The notes under the pieces: model-generated | The model's database searches: none | The model's input: the letters and a program-made list of their open reading frames with translations, nothing else | What the model was told of the DNA's origin: nothing | Assembly (NCBI RefSeq): GCF_033439725.1 | Contig: NW_026944391.1 | Location: 868,001-932,000 of the forward strand | Direction: 5' to 3' | Length of the DNA stretch: 64,000 nt | Source: Neurospora tetraspora | Taxonomy: Eukaryota > Ascomycota > Sordariomycetes > Sordariales > Sordariaceae | Made by a program: the position numbers and the translations under genes | Shown: piece after piece, positions 22,641 through 32,503 of the stretch | Position numbering within the stretch: the stretch's first letter is position 1 | Layout: every line of letters begins with the position of its first letter

Positions 22641-23876
22641 ATGTTATCCATCGACGACTCCGACGAAGACCCCTCTTCCTTCTGGGGCAAAATGCAACGC
22701 GGCCGCGTCAAACCCTTCGCCGCCCAATTCTACTCCCCCGATTACATCGAAGACTACCCCTGGGACACCTTTGACCCTTCTTATGCCAATAAGCTCGACC
22801 TGTCCTTCGCCGCCCTGCCGCCCGCCGAACAATTCCTCCGTTTACCCAAGGGCATCGTCGAAAACACGTGTAATCACCTCTCGCAGTGCGACCTGGAGAA
22901 AATGCTTACTTGGTTGGGGGACCACGGTAAAGCACAGGATTGGGAGTACCTGAAGAAGGTGTGGGATACACAGAGTAGAGCGTGGGGGATTGCGAAGATG
23001 TTTAATCGTACGTTGGAAAGGAGGAGGGAGAAATTGATGAAGGAATTAGGGGAGGAGGAGGTGAAGAGGTTGAGGGGGGTGGAGAAGGAGGAGAGGAGAG
23101 TGAGGCGGGTGGAGAGGAGGAGGAGGGAGGAGGGAAAGAAGTGGGTGGAAGAGAAGAAGAGGAAAGATCGGGAGGAGGAGGAGGAGGAGAAAAAGAGGGA
23201 GGAGAAAAGGAGGAGGATGGACGAAGAGCAGGGGGAGGGGGAGGTGGTGGAGCTTGGGGCGGTTCCGAAGGTTGAGGCTCTTGCTCCGCGGGTGTCGAGA
23301 AGTATTGAGGAATACAGGGAGGATGAGCAAAGGGAGCTTATTGGAAGTTTGAACGAAGGTTTCGAGGCTGTCAAGACGCGTATCGTGAAGTTTGAGTCGA
23401 TGCAGGAGGTGGGCAACCATAACAAAACCTACTTAACGGACTTCATGAAGGACGTTGGCGAGCGGGTTGAAGGGTCCATCCATAAGGCCACGAGACGACT
23501 GAAGGCACATATTTCGTTTCCTAGGGTGGCTGATTGGACGGTAGAGGAGGCGGCGGTCAGGGGAGTCATCGGCGTGCTCGAGTATGTTTATTTGCCCGTG
23601 GAGCTCAAGGTTGCTACAGAGTCGGGGGAGGAGCAGCTGAAGGTTATGGAAGCACCAGACGAGCTGAGGGCGTATGGTGCCAAAAAGAAGCTGGGGGACT
23701 TGCTCTTCAAGTTTTTCTTTGAGACGAGGGTTGATAAAGCGGAGCTGGTTCGATGGGTGAAGTGGGAGAAGGACCTACATCGCAAGTTGGGCATGTTGCT
23801 CGAGAAGATGACACAGGCTGGGATGGATAGGACCAGGATGCAGAAGGTCGCTAGGCCGTTTGGGATTAAGCTGTAG
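22641..23876 (+). CDS. Unknown coiled-coil protein A of a three-gene family
   Basis: Single exon, 411 aa, with start context ACAATG. I do not recognise a named domain. Residues 22-93 (RVKPFAAQFYSPDYIEDY, then FLRLPKGIVEN and LEKMLTWLG) are clearly shared with the protein at 25965-27008. Residues 114-135 (AWGIAKMFNRTLERRREKL) match a motif present once there and twice in the protein at 24871-25611. A very charged Glu/Lys/Arg coiled coil follows (about 133-215). The C-terminal part (about 285-375), with TRRLKAH, W.V.EAAVRGVIGVLEYVY and LLFKFFFETR, again matches the 25965-27008 protein. Homology between the two is plain by eye. Function is unknown; the coiled coil suggests a structural or oligomeric protein. 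Confidence 0.8.
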   Translation: MLSIDDSDEDPSSFWGKMQRGRVKPFAAQFYSPDYIEDYPWDTFDPSYANKLDLSFAALPPAEQFLRLPKGIVENTCNHLSQCDLEKMLTWLGDHGKAQDWEYLKKVWDTQSRAWGIAKMFNRTLERRREKLMKELGEEEVKRLRGVEKEERRVRRVERRRREEGKKWVEEKKRKDREEEEEEKKREEKRRRMDEEQGEGEVVELGAVPKVEALAPRVSRSIEEYREDEQRELIGSLNEGFEAVKTRIVKFESMQEVGNHNKTYLTDFMKDVGERVEGSIHKATRRLKAHISFPRVADWTVEEAAVRGVIGVLEYVYLPVELKVATESGEEQLKVMEAPDELRAYGAKKKLGDLLFKFFFETRVDKAELVRWVKWEKDLHRKLGMLLEKMTQAGMDRTRMQKVARPFGIKL

Positions 23877-24870
23877 AGTTCCTGAAGATGCGGAAGAGCA
23901 GTGTTAGCACTGGGAGGTCGTTACCCACCTAAGTTTTCTTTCTGGAGGATATTCAAGGTGTGTTTGGCAGTCTACCTCTTCCTTTCAGCATACAACCATC
24001 GATCGATTGCTCTCACATTGATTTGCTTCGTCTTGAGAGGCATTTCTGGTCGAACACCAACGATGGGGAACGAGAAATCTCCAAGCGTTCACGTGAGGCA
24101 AGAGATGTCTGGACCCAAAGATATGGAAAAGTGTTTGATTCTGCAGAAGAAGAGACTGTCCAAGAAGCCCGAGGGGGAACTGGTTTTGCATGCACCTCTT
24201 CTCGTCGCCAATCAGGCTCCTAATCAGCCAGTCGGCTTGGGAATAGCTTCCGCAATAGTCCTGAGCTCCTTCTGTGCCAAGCATCGTCGTGGCTTCCTTC
24301 TACTTGTACTGTACATGATGTGCCTTCTGCTGTTGCCTTCCTTCAAAGTGGGGTGAGGAGTTGATAGTACAGGCAGGCACAAGTGGAAGTCAGGGCTGGC
24401 AGGCACGAGGCAGGTCTGAAGCAGTCGGTCCCGATAGTTCACCCTTAGGACAGCACTCTGCCCTGTGGATGCAAACTCCAGGTTCCAGAACTGTACTGGA
24501 TTTTGGATCCAACGAGCAAGGTTCAGATGAAAGGGCCGTTTGTTGACGGGACTCGTTTGGGCGGAAGCCTGATTCTCCCTCCTTCCATTAACCTGTACCC
24601 CTCCGCAGCGATCCATGAAGTGAACTTCCTTTCACCCATCACTTACAGCTGAGATTCGCGACTCAAGTCGTTTTTAAAACCTCTTTCTTTGAAATTTTTT
24701 CCCCTTTGAACCGGGTCGTTGCTGCCGCTGGAACAAGAACTTATCTACCCGCGTGCACAGTTCTCCACGCCGACGAGAGCATCGTGCTGCCCACATCCCA
24801 CAGTATCATCACCTTCCTGTCAGTACATCACCAAATATCCGTCTTTTATGCCGGGCCTTTGACCCTCAAC
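23877..24870. other. Intergenic between unknown genes A and B
   Basis: This 1-kb space contains no supported gene. An upstream ATG at 24706 is in frame with the next gene, but the intervening 55 codons look like leader rather than protein, and the ATG at 24871 has better context. Confidence 0.5.
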
Positions 24871-25611
24871 ATGGCTTCACCCGTGATCCCTCGCAAGCGG
24901 CGTCGAGCCTCCTCTGCCGCTTCTGGCGTCAACCAGTTTGCGTCCGAACAACTCGCGGCCCTCCCAACTCCCATCAAAATGAGCCCAGACAGCCACCTTG
25001 CGACCGAAGATATCAGGTTCATACTCTCCTATCTACCCCTCTCCGTGGTCATCGACATGTTCACATCTTCAGTCTCCGACAATCAGGTTCAAGCCTGGAA
25101 GATCGCCGAGCGTTTCAACGCGATCATCAACTCACGGAAGATCGAGTGTGCGAGGAACGGCGACATCGAGGGTCTCAATTCACTCCCGCCCTTCGTTGCC
25201 AGATCTGCTTCACTTAGCTCTCTGTCTACAGCCACCGTGTCCTCGATGCTCTCTCATTTACCCCCCTTCGCGGTCATTGATATGTTTGCCTCTGTCGTTC
25301 CTTCCGATCAGAGCCTGGGGTGGACGATTGCCCGTCGGTTCAACGATCACATTGTCAGGCGCAAGTGGGAGCTCGCGAAGCAGGTTGAGGATAATGCGGC
25401 CCGCTGCATGCCCGAGGCTCAGGCCAGGAAGACTGTGAGCATTTACAGAGGGAAAGACCTTTACATAATCGACGTCCAGGATGTCGTTGACCGTCTGAAC
25501 TCACCCACCTGGAACGGAAACGACTCTACCCGCGAGTTTAGCGATGAAGAGATGGAATGGATCAACAAGTACGTGTTGCCGCTAGGAGTTTGTCAAAGTA
25601 ACCGCGAGTAA
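24871..25611 (+). CDS. Unknown protein B with internal duplication, three-gene family
   Basis: Single exon, 246 aa from the ATG at 24871 (context CAACATGGC); an in-frame ATG at 24706 would add 55 residues. A basic cluster RKRRR (8-12) could be a nuclear signal. The protein contains two copies of a unit of about 52 residues, at 44-95 and 119-170. Both have LPxxxVIDMF followed by W.IA.RFN..I..RK.E. The second half of the unit matches the AW.[IV][AT]..FN motif of the neighbouring genes at 22641 and 25965, so B appears to share ancestry with one part of A and C but lacks their N-terminal region and coiled coil. The last 75 residues are unique. No known family was recognised. Confidence 0.75.
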   Translation: MASPVIPRKRRRASSAASGVNQFASEQLAALPTPIKMSPDSHLATEDIRFILSYLPLSVVIDMFTSSVSDNQVQAWKIAERFNAIINSRKIECARNGDIEGLNSLPPFVARSASLSSLSTATVSSMLSHLPPFAVIDMFASVVPSDQSLGWTIARRFNDHIVRRKWELAKQVEDNAARCMPEAQARKTVSIYRGKDLYIIDVQDVVDRLNSPTWNGNDSTREFSDEEMEWINKYVLPLGVCQSNRE

Positions 25612-25964
25612 ACCATCTCGTGGAAAAAAAGCAACGACTAAAAGATAGGAGAGCTTGTTACGTGGAAGAATGGAGGCAGCACTCGAGGCAAGGTTATGGG
25701 ATGGTTCATGACATGTATGGTACACGTGCGTTGTCGGAGACAAGCTCCAGGACCTGGAAACAATACGGATTTTGAGTGTAAGGACAGAACAAGAACTTCC
25801 CTTTGTGAGGGTTCCAAGCAGGAATTCATCCTCCTCCACTTCTTTAAAGTCGCACTCAGATATCAAATTTCACTTGTCATCTCCCTCGCACCACTCATTC
25901 CATGCCCAGCCATGTCCACAAGTACCGCTCTCAACCTCTCGTGAATGTCATCCTTCTTGCGGAC
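25612..25964. other. Short convergent intergenic space
   Basis: This 353-bp space lies between the 3' ends of unknown genes B (+) and C (-). Nothing besides expected 3' untranslated sequence was recognised. Confidence 0.6.
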
Positions 25965-27008
25965 CTATTGCACCATGCGGTAGATTTGGGTCTCAAACAA
26001 CAGGTTGCGCAGCAAAGAACCCCATCCTTCCCTAACACCACCCATCGCAACGTGGGACAAGACATTTGGATCCTTCCAGTCCACGTGCGAGTTTCTTTGA
26101 ATCTGCGTGACATCTTCAAAGTAGATAAGCTCGAGCACGCTGATAACACCTTCGACCGCTGCCCGTACCACCCTCCAGTTGACCTCCCCCATCTGCGACT
26201 CAACATGCGCCTCTAGACGCCGCGTAAAGAGCCGGATGAACCGCCCAATTTGGGCGATGAGTGCCTCACACTCCCCAATAGTCACAGACTCGTCGCTCGC
26301 CGAGAATGCTGCAATGTCTTTCCTCAAAGCCAAAGCCCCCTTGTTTAAGTCTTCAACCAGCTGCTGGCGAACTCTCACTTCTTCAGCCTCGACTTGTTTT
26401 CGTATTTCTTCCTCCTTTGCAACCCTCATCTTCCTCTCGTCCTCCTCTTGTAACTTCTTTCGCTGCTCCTCCGCCCGCTGCTTTTCCAGTTCCTTCTGTC
26501 GTTCCCTCAGTTTCCTTTCTCTCCTCTCTCTCGCCTCTGCCTTCTTCCTCTCCTTCTCCGCCTTCATCGCCCTCCTTATCCTTTCCACCTCCTCCTCCCC
26601 CAACTCCCTCTCCAGCTCGGACCTCTTTGATTCTAGTCTCGAATTAAACAGCTTCGTAACGTGCCATGCCTCGCGTTGATGATCCACCAGCCAGTATACG
26701 TGTCTGTCATCCCTGCGCCCGCCCATGTAAGCCAGCATCTTCTCCAAGGCCGTGCTGTCGAGGTAGTTATCCACATTTTCCACGATGCCCTTGGGAAAAC
26801 GACGGAACTGCTCCTCAAGGGGGAGCGACTTGAACTCCGGCCCGGAGAAGTATTTAGGGTTGAACTTGTCCCAGTCGTACTCTTCCACGTAGTTGGGCGA
26901 GTAGTATTGGTGCGCGAACGGGCGGACGCGCTCTTGCTCGACAGCTTGGAAGATTTCCGAGAGGGTGCTGTTCCTGTCGCACCTGATAGGCGGGGGAGGA
27001 GGAGGCAT
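25965..27008 (-). CDS. Unknown coiled-coil protein C of a three-gene family
   Basis: Single exon, 347 aa. After a Pro-rich start (MPPPPPP), residues 28-96 (RVRPFAHQYYSPNYVEEYDW, FRRFPKGIVEN, LEKMLAYMG) match gene A at 22641-23876. AWHVTKLFNSRLESKRSEL (114-132) is the shared module. ELGEEEVERIRR then starts a long charged coiled coil (about 133-215); gene A has almost the same entry sequence, ELGEEEVKRLRG. The C-terminal TRRLEAH, NW.V..AAVEGVISVLELIY and SLL..LLFET also match A. C is shorter than A by loss or lack of the last 60 residues. No known domain was recognised. It faces B tail to tail. Confidence 0.8.
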   Translation of the reverse strand: MPPPPPPIRCDRNSTLSEIFQAVEQERVRPFAHQYYSPNYVEEYDWDKFNPKYFSGPEFKSLPLEEQFRRFPKGIVENVDNYLDSTALEKMLAYMGGRRDDRHVYWLVDHQREAWHVTKLFNSRLESKRSELERELGEEEVERIRRAMKAEKERKKAEARERRERKLRERQKELEKQRAEEQRKKLQEEDERKMRVAKEEEIRKQVEAEEVRVRQQLVEDLNKGALALRKDIAAFSASDESVTIGECEALIAQIGRFIRLFTRRLEAHVESQMGEVNWRVVRAAVEGVISVLELIYFEDVTQIQRNSHVDWKDPNVLSHVAMGGVREGWGSLLRNLLFETQIYRMVQ

Positions 27009-28246
27009 GGCGCTTTTTTGGGGGGTTTCCGTGGGCCTCAGAGATGAAGGTTGCTTTGGGTGATTGCGATGGTTTTGTGTCAGAAAAGATCACAACGATC
27101 GCGTCTCCAAAAATTACGCGTTGTCGTCGTCATCGCCAGTGTGCCAAGAGCGCCCTAAAACACTGTTTAAATAGTAATTTTGGTGAATCACAGCGTATAA
27201 ATACACACCATGTTGCTCCTTAGCACTCAGCATGCCCGCGCCAAAAAGGAAAAAGAAAACGACACTCTCGAAAAACAACCCAACCCGAAAAGAACCCTAC
27301 CTTCCAAAGAGCCGACAATGACTTTCAACGCTTGAGACACACCTCCGTCAGCTAGAGCTCCTCATCTTCAAGGCATCATGTTCCCATATCGCCTACTGCC
27401 TCGTGCCTTCCTTCCACTCGATCTACCCTGACGCTACAAGTGGGTAGCAGAGCGGGCTCACCCTGTGCCCCCTCCGAGACGGACTCCAGCTACCCCTACG
27501 CTAGACACCTTGAGCGAGGCAGTTGTAGCCATCCGAGCGGTCGTACAAATAAAAATCGAATACGGATAGTCCCAATACCGCTCGTTATGGTTCGGAAAGG
27601 CCCGTTACAAAACTGTGATATGGATTACAATAATCCAGAAACACATCGGCCAAAGTGAGTCCATTAGGAATTTTTTTCCCATCCAGGAACTGTCCAGAGG
27701 TTGGGTTCAAAGGTAAAGTATAAAAAAGACGCTTAGATGCCTGATAGAGAATACCCAAGGTGTGATGTACTAAATTGTGACGTGCTCGGTTGATTCTTAC
27801 GATCATTTGCCATTGTATCTCCAAATGTCAATACCTGAGGGGGGCTTCTTTCTTTCTCTGTTCTTCGTTCGTCGCTGCTATGGGCTAGATGAGATCAGGG
27901 CGAGAGGCTTGAAAGGAGTCTAGTGGAGACAGGTATCACTCATTCACCAGTTCGTATCTCCGTGTAAGCACTCACAGGATGCTGGGAAAGGAAGAAAGGT
28001 ACGACCTGTTCTTTCTCAAGACGCTGTGAGCCACTACCTAGGGCACGGAGAGGATGAAAGAGATGGAAAGCTAGGAACAGGAGAGGGATGAGCATGAAAA
28101 GTAGCAAACGTACGCCAGCCAGGGTCCCTTGTGAACACCAACCGAATGGGAGGCTTAAGCAAGACTGAAATTCCGTTATACTCCTTTCCTCCACCCGAAT
28201 TAGATCGTCATATTAATCTTATCGTACACGGTTCCACGCCGTCAAT
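27009..28246. other. Intergenic, no gene seen
   Basis: This 1.2-kb space lies upstream of unknown gene C and downstream of the HET-domain gene. The ORFs are short and domain-free. It should include the promoter of gene C. Confidence 0.5.
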
Positions 28247-30391
28247 TCAGGATACAGAGACCCACCGACCAAGTCCAATCCGCCGATAGGTAGGTAAATC
28301 ATCTTGATGTACCTTCCTAAGCACAAGCCCTATGAAGGTGTGTAATGAACGGGATATCATCACCCAAGGTATGAGCTGCTCATGCTTGCAGCCAACTGCC
28401 AAAAACATCAAGCCTCCTGTATTTGGTAGCAACTCATCCATGACATCAAGAGACACCAGCCCAGCAACGACACCATTTTGGTGAGGATGCCTATGTTCTT
28501 CTTTCTCTCTTTTAAAAGCCCTAAATCAACCTTATGCGGAACTCCCTCTGGAAGCTTGATTTCTGAATCGAGTTCCACAAGCTCAGCATCACTCAGTACT
28601 AGTGAAGCGTCGATAATAGCTCCGTAGGCATTGTCATGCTTGGGTAATCCCCACATATCCTGCACTCTAAGATTCCTGACGAAATAGCACGAATCATACC
28701 AGATCGGTAGTATGACGGATGCCCAAGACCAACTCGGCGCAATGTATTCTGATGCTCGCCTGTGGCCTGTTACTTTCGTACTCCAGAGCAGAGCTTCTGG
28801 TAAATGTGTGCTCCATATTCTAGCAACGTACTTTGCGCCAGAACTAAGCGCTGGTATGTTTGTGCAATACTGGAGAAGGCAGGTAATTTGTCAGTGTCTT
28901 TGGTTGAGTTCCGCTTTGCATAATCCAGGACGAGTAGTATCCACAGCTCATGCAAGTCATTGTTGGATGCGGACTGTCGAGGGCATTGCCTTGTCCATTT
29001 TGGATACTGCACTTTCGAATAGTTTTTGATAGAGGCTTTTCCAGCTAAACACTCCCATAGCAATTGTTGCTTTCCGAAGTATATGATTCTGGTTGATAAC
29101 TCCTTTTCCTGGAACGCCCAAGCGCGATACCAGAGAGGGCTGTCATCAAACGAGCCGTTGTATTCTGAGTCCCACGCCGGCTTCATTTTATCCTCAATTT
29201 GGAGCCGGTATTTCTTGTTTTCGTTGTCATAAATAACCATATCAACCAGAAGCTTTGGCCGTACGAGATTGAGCCCCTGGCTACTATCCCTTGAGCTAAG
29301 AGCTGCAAGAGTATAGTATGCTTTGGAATATATTTTGGCCATTAACGATGCCTCTCGCGCCCAGTCCTCCTCATTATCCTGGATGATGCAAAGGGAATCG
29401 ATCCAAAGATATCGGTGTCCTAATATGCGAGTAATCTTGATTGCGTCTTGAAAAGTCCTTGGAAGTGTCATGAATTGTACTCGATCCATATGTTCTGCCA
29501 GGTTTGCCCGCATTGTCATTTTGGGGTGCTTTTCAGGTGGTCTCCAGCAATGGCTCAAGGCCAAATACGATGGTAGTTGGTCCTTGTCATTAAATTCGTT
29601 TGGACGTATATGGACCAGTTTGATATCGTCTCTGAATGCTTTAAGATCGAGCAGCCTCGTAGGCAGGAAGTCTTGGGCGACGCGGCAAAGTTCGTCATGG
29701 CTCCTTTCGCATTCTTCGATCCACATCCTCATAAGCTCCAGATTGTACTCCATTGCATCGCTTGAATGAGTAACCCTTTCAATACGTTTAAGAGTTTCTG
29801 TGTTTTGAAGTTGCTCAATTGGCTTCGCGAGGTCATGTGTAAGATTGCCCGATCTGGTAAACGAAGGGTAAGTTAGGGAATTCAATCTTGTTAAGGAAGT
29901 GTCAGTGCGGGGAATCTACCCTATATCTGTTCTTTCAACCTCTTTTAACGAGTATCCTAAGTCTGGCGAAGATCTGCCATCTTGTAACAGCTTCTGACAT
30001 GAATAGAGAAATATGCGACAATAAGTGTAAGCTTGTCCGTTAGCTTGAAAGTCCATTCTCACAAGTGAATAGATGAAGATCAAGAAGACGCATACATACA
30101 AGGACGGGACTGAGACTCCGAAAACCTGACGTATAATTTGACGTGGTTCATGAGAGTGTGCTCAGGTGCCCTGATCTTAACGTACATTTGAGGCGGCAAT
30201 CTTAGCATCTCTTCAAATTTGACTGTATGTGCTTTCTTGACCAACACCAAGATTTTGCAAAAGGAGCATCCTTTCTCGGCTTCTGCTTCCACATCTTCGA
30301 TATTGGGTAACTGGATACGGCGCTCTCGCTCTGGTGTAAGCCAGAAGGACGCTGGAATGTCCCTGCAGACATTACAAACTCCTGGTTCCAT
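28247..30391 (-). pseudogene. HET-domain (heterokaryon incompatibility) gene, apparently disrupted
   Basis: Exons 30391-30100, 30031-29920 and from 29853 onward join in consistent phase and encode an N-terminal region with Cys pairs (CNVC, CSFC) followed by a HET domain. Its hallmarks are LPSYLALSHCW, TFQDAIKITR and YLWIDSLCIIQD. The usual C-terminal signature (APSWSWAS and a final GLVLR-like stretch) is present but not all in one reading frame; about two breaks lie in the last third. Either the gene has decayed or the assembly has errors there. HET proteins of Neurospora and Podospora trigger growth arrest or cell death when unlike strains fuse, and many lineages carry decayed copies. The gene lies beside the three-gene unknown family. 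Base composition is more AT-rich than the neighbouring housekeeping genes. Confidence 0.75.
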
Positions 30392-31526
30392 TTTTGGCCG
30401 AAGTATGGACTATCATGCCGATGTGTTCCGATAATCTGACGAACTGTCGAGGAGGTTGAATTGGAGAGACACGAGTGCTGGGTCACGAAAGTCAGCAAGG
30501 CTCCAGACTTGATATATATGAGAGCGACGCACCCTGTTCATCTGCCCAATGTAGCACAAGAGGCGTTACCATTGGCCATTTCCTCGTTAGTCGAATCACG
30601 GGGGCTGCAATTGTCAGCCGACATGACATGGGTGGCCTCTGAGAGAAGTAAGACCAGTTGGGCTGAAACCACAGATGTGCAGCATGTTGTAGGACGATGG
30701 AAAGTGGAAGAGGACCGGCAGTCTGTGGCTTTGGTATGCCTCGGCGCTTTGGAGAGGAGTGAGACGATGGGGAGGAAGTGATTGGGAAAATGCTTGATTG
30801 GTGGTTTGCTTGGTTGAAGAGGAGATGGTTTGCCAGACCACCTTGAATACCCTAAGAGTAGAATTTCCAGGCGAAGTGCACCTTCCAAACGTTACAGGAG
30901 CCTATAAGGCGGTGGGCGACGACTTCAAGACACTCAAACCGAGGCGCACGAGCCTGGTACGTTGGGAAGGGGCGTTCTGGCCAAAAGTCTTCCCTTTGCT
31001 CGTCAGAACTAGGTAGATACGTAATTAACCCCTCCGAAGGTGATCAAATCTCCAATGAATGTAAACGGCACAGCATTACATGTCTCTGGGTACTGAACAT
31101 GTGGTATCAATGTAAGAGGTGTCTTGACAAGGCAAATCGACAACAACCAGAAAGAAAAGAGTTAAAGAGACTAACCCGACGATAACCAGACATTGCCAAT
31201 GCCGAGATGCGTTCCAAAAACAACACCTGCTTTTCAGTCCATACATATCAAATCAACCTTCCAATTCATCCATTATTCAACTCTAATGAACTGCTTCAAC
31301 CAAGAAATCCTTCGTGAAAGCCCAGAAACCCAAAACAAGAGAGCGACTGTAAGGTATTGTACGCAGAGCACACCAATTTTCAACAACCAAACAACCTTAT
31401 CCTCTACTTTGACTCATCCATCCTCAAATCCAAGCCTCAAATCTCAACCTCAAATCTCAACCGCGAACCTCAAGCCCAAAATATCAATCTTCAACCTTCA
31501 AAGCTGATCTCGCGCCCAAATCAAAA
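30392..31526. other. Intergenic, no gene seen
   Basis: This 1.1-kb space lies upstream of the HET gene and downstream of the GPI-protein gene, both on the minus strand. The right part (31190-31510) is rich in C and A on the + strand, with short repeats of CTCAAATCTCAACC type, probably within the 3' untranslated region of the GPI-protein gene. No gene was recognised. Confidence 0.5.
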
Positions 31527-32503
31527 TCAAAGCAACCCAACAACCACCACAACACACCCCAACACAGCCGCCCCAACCTTCACTCCCACACCCGCACCAA
31601 CACTCGCCGCACCATTGCTACTACCAGTGGTACTAGCAGCAGCCTCCACAACCCCCAACACCGTCGTCGCCTCCGCCTTACTCTCCTCATTAACCGCATA
31701 CCCCACCGTCGCCAGCTCCACCACCGTCGTCAAACTCCCAGCACCACCCGTCGCATCCTTGCTGATCGTCTGCACAGCCGTGACGGTCTTTGTCCCCGTG
31801 CTCGTCATCGTCCAGCCTGCTCCCCACACGCCCCAGGGGCCGTGGGGTTGGCCGTTGCCGTAGTCACCACCACTATTGGGGCCGTGACCCCATCCCCAAG
31901 GCCCGCCAGCCCACGGTGACCCGTCCCATTCACACCCGGTAACGGTATACACGCCGCCGGTCCAGGTGGCCGTGCCGGCCCAGCCGTGGTGGGGACCCCA
32001 GTTTCCGGTTTGTCCGTTCGGGCCTCCTCCGTTACCGCCGTGGCCGCCGTCCCAGGCTCCCGTAAAGGCGGGCAGGGAGACGGTAAATACGCCGGTAGAA
32101 CCGGCGGCGGAGCAGGAAGAATATTGGGCGCAGAGAGAGGAAGAGAGGGAGGAGTAAGAGGAGTGAGCGGTGGGTGTGGCGGAGCAAGCGCTGACGAGAC
32201 AGGAGGAGGCGGCGTCGATTCGGGATTGTATGTCGGAGTTCTTGGAGGAATCGGCGCACCAATCTGTTGGGGCGGGCCAGGAGCTGGTGCTGGCGGCGGA
32301 CCAAGCTGAGGAGAGGCAGGGTTGCTGTTGAGGGGGAAGAAGGGGATGGTTAGTTATGTGGGAGGGGAGGGGAGGGGAATTAGAGGGAAACTTACTGCGC
32401 ACTCGGGGGCTCCGGCACCCCACCAGGCGTCAGCACGGCCGAGCATGCCCAAGAGGGCTACATAGAGGCCGAGGGTTTGTGGGCGGATTTGACCACGCTC
32501 CAT
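31527..32503 (-). CDS. Secreted CFEM-like, Trp/Gly-rich GPI-anchored protein
   Basis: Exons 32503-32396 and 32324-31527 give 301 aa; the GTAAGT intron is in phase 0. Residues 1-26 form a signal peptide ending RADA. A Cys-rich domain follows (C35, C39, C59, C78, C83, C101, C107), resembling CFEM-type extracellular domains of fungal cell-wall proteins, although the spacing is not an exact match to the CFEM consensus. Residues about 120-210 are very rich in Trp and Gly, with 11 Trp in WAGG, PWGWG and GVWGAGW-like units. A Thr-rich stretch comes next. The last 30 residues (SSNGAASVGAG, then a Val/Leu tail) fit a GPI-anchor signal. It probably sits in the plasma membrane or cell wall. A CFEM role such as haem binding or adhesion is possible but not shown. 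Confidence 0.75.
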
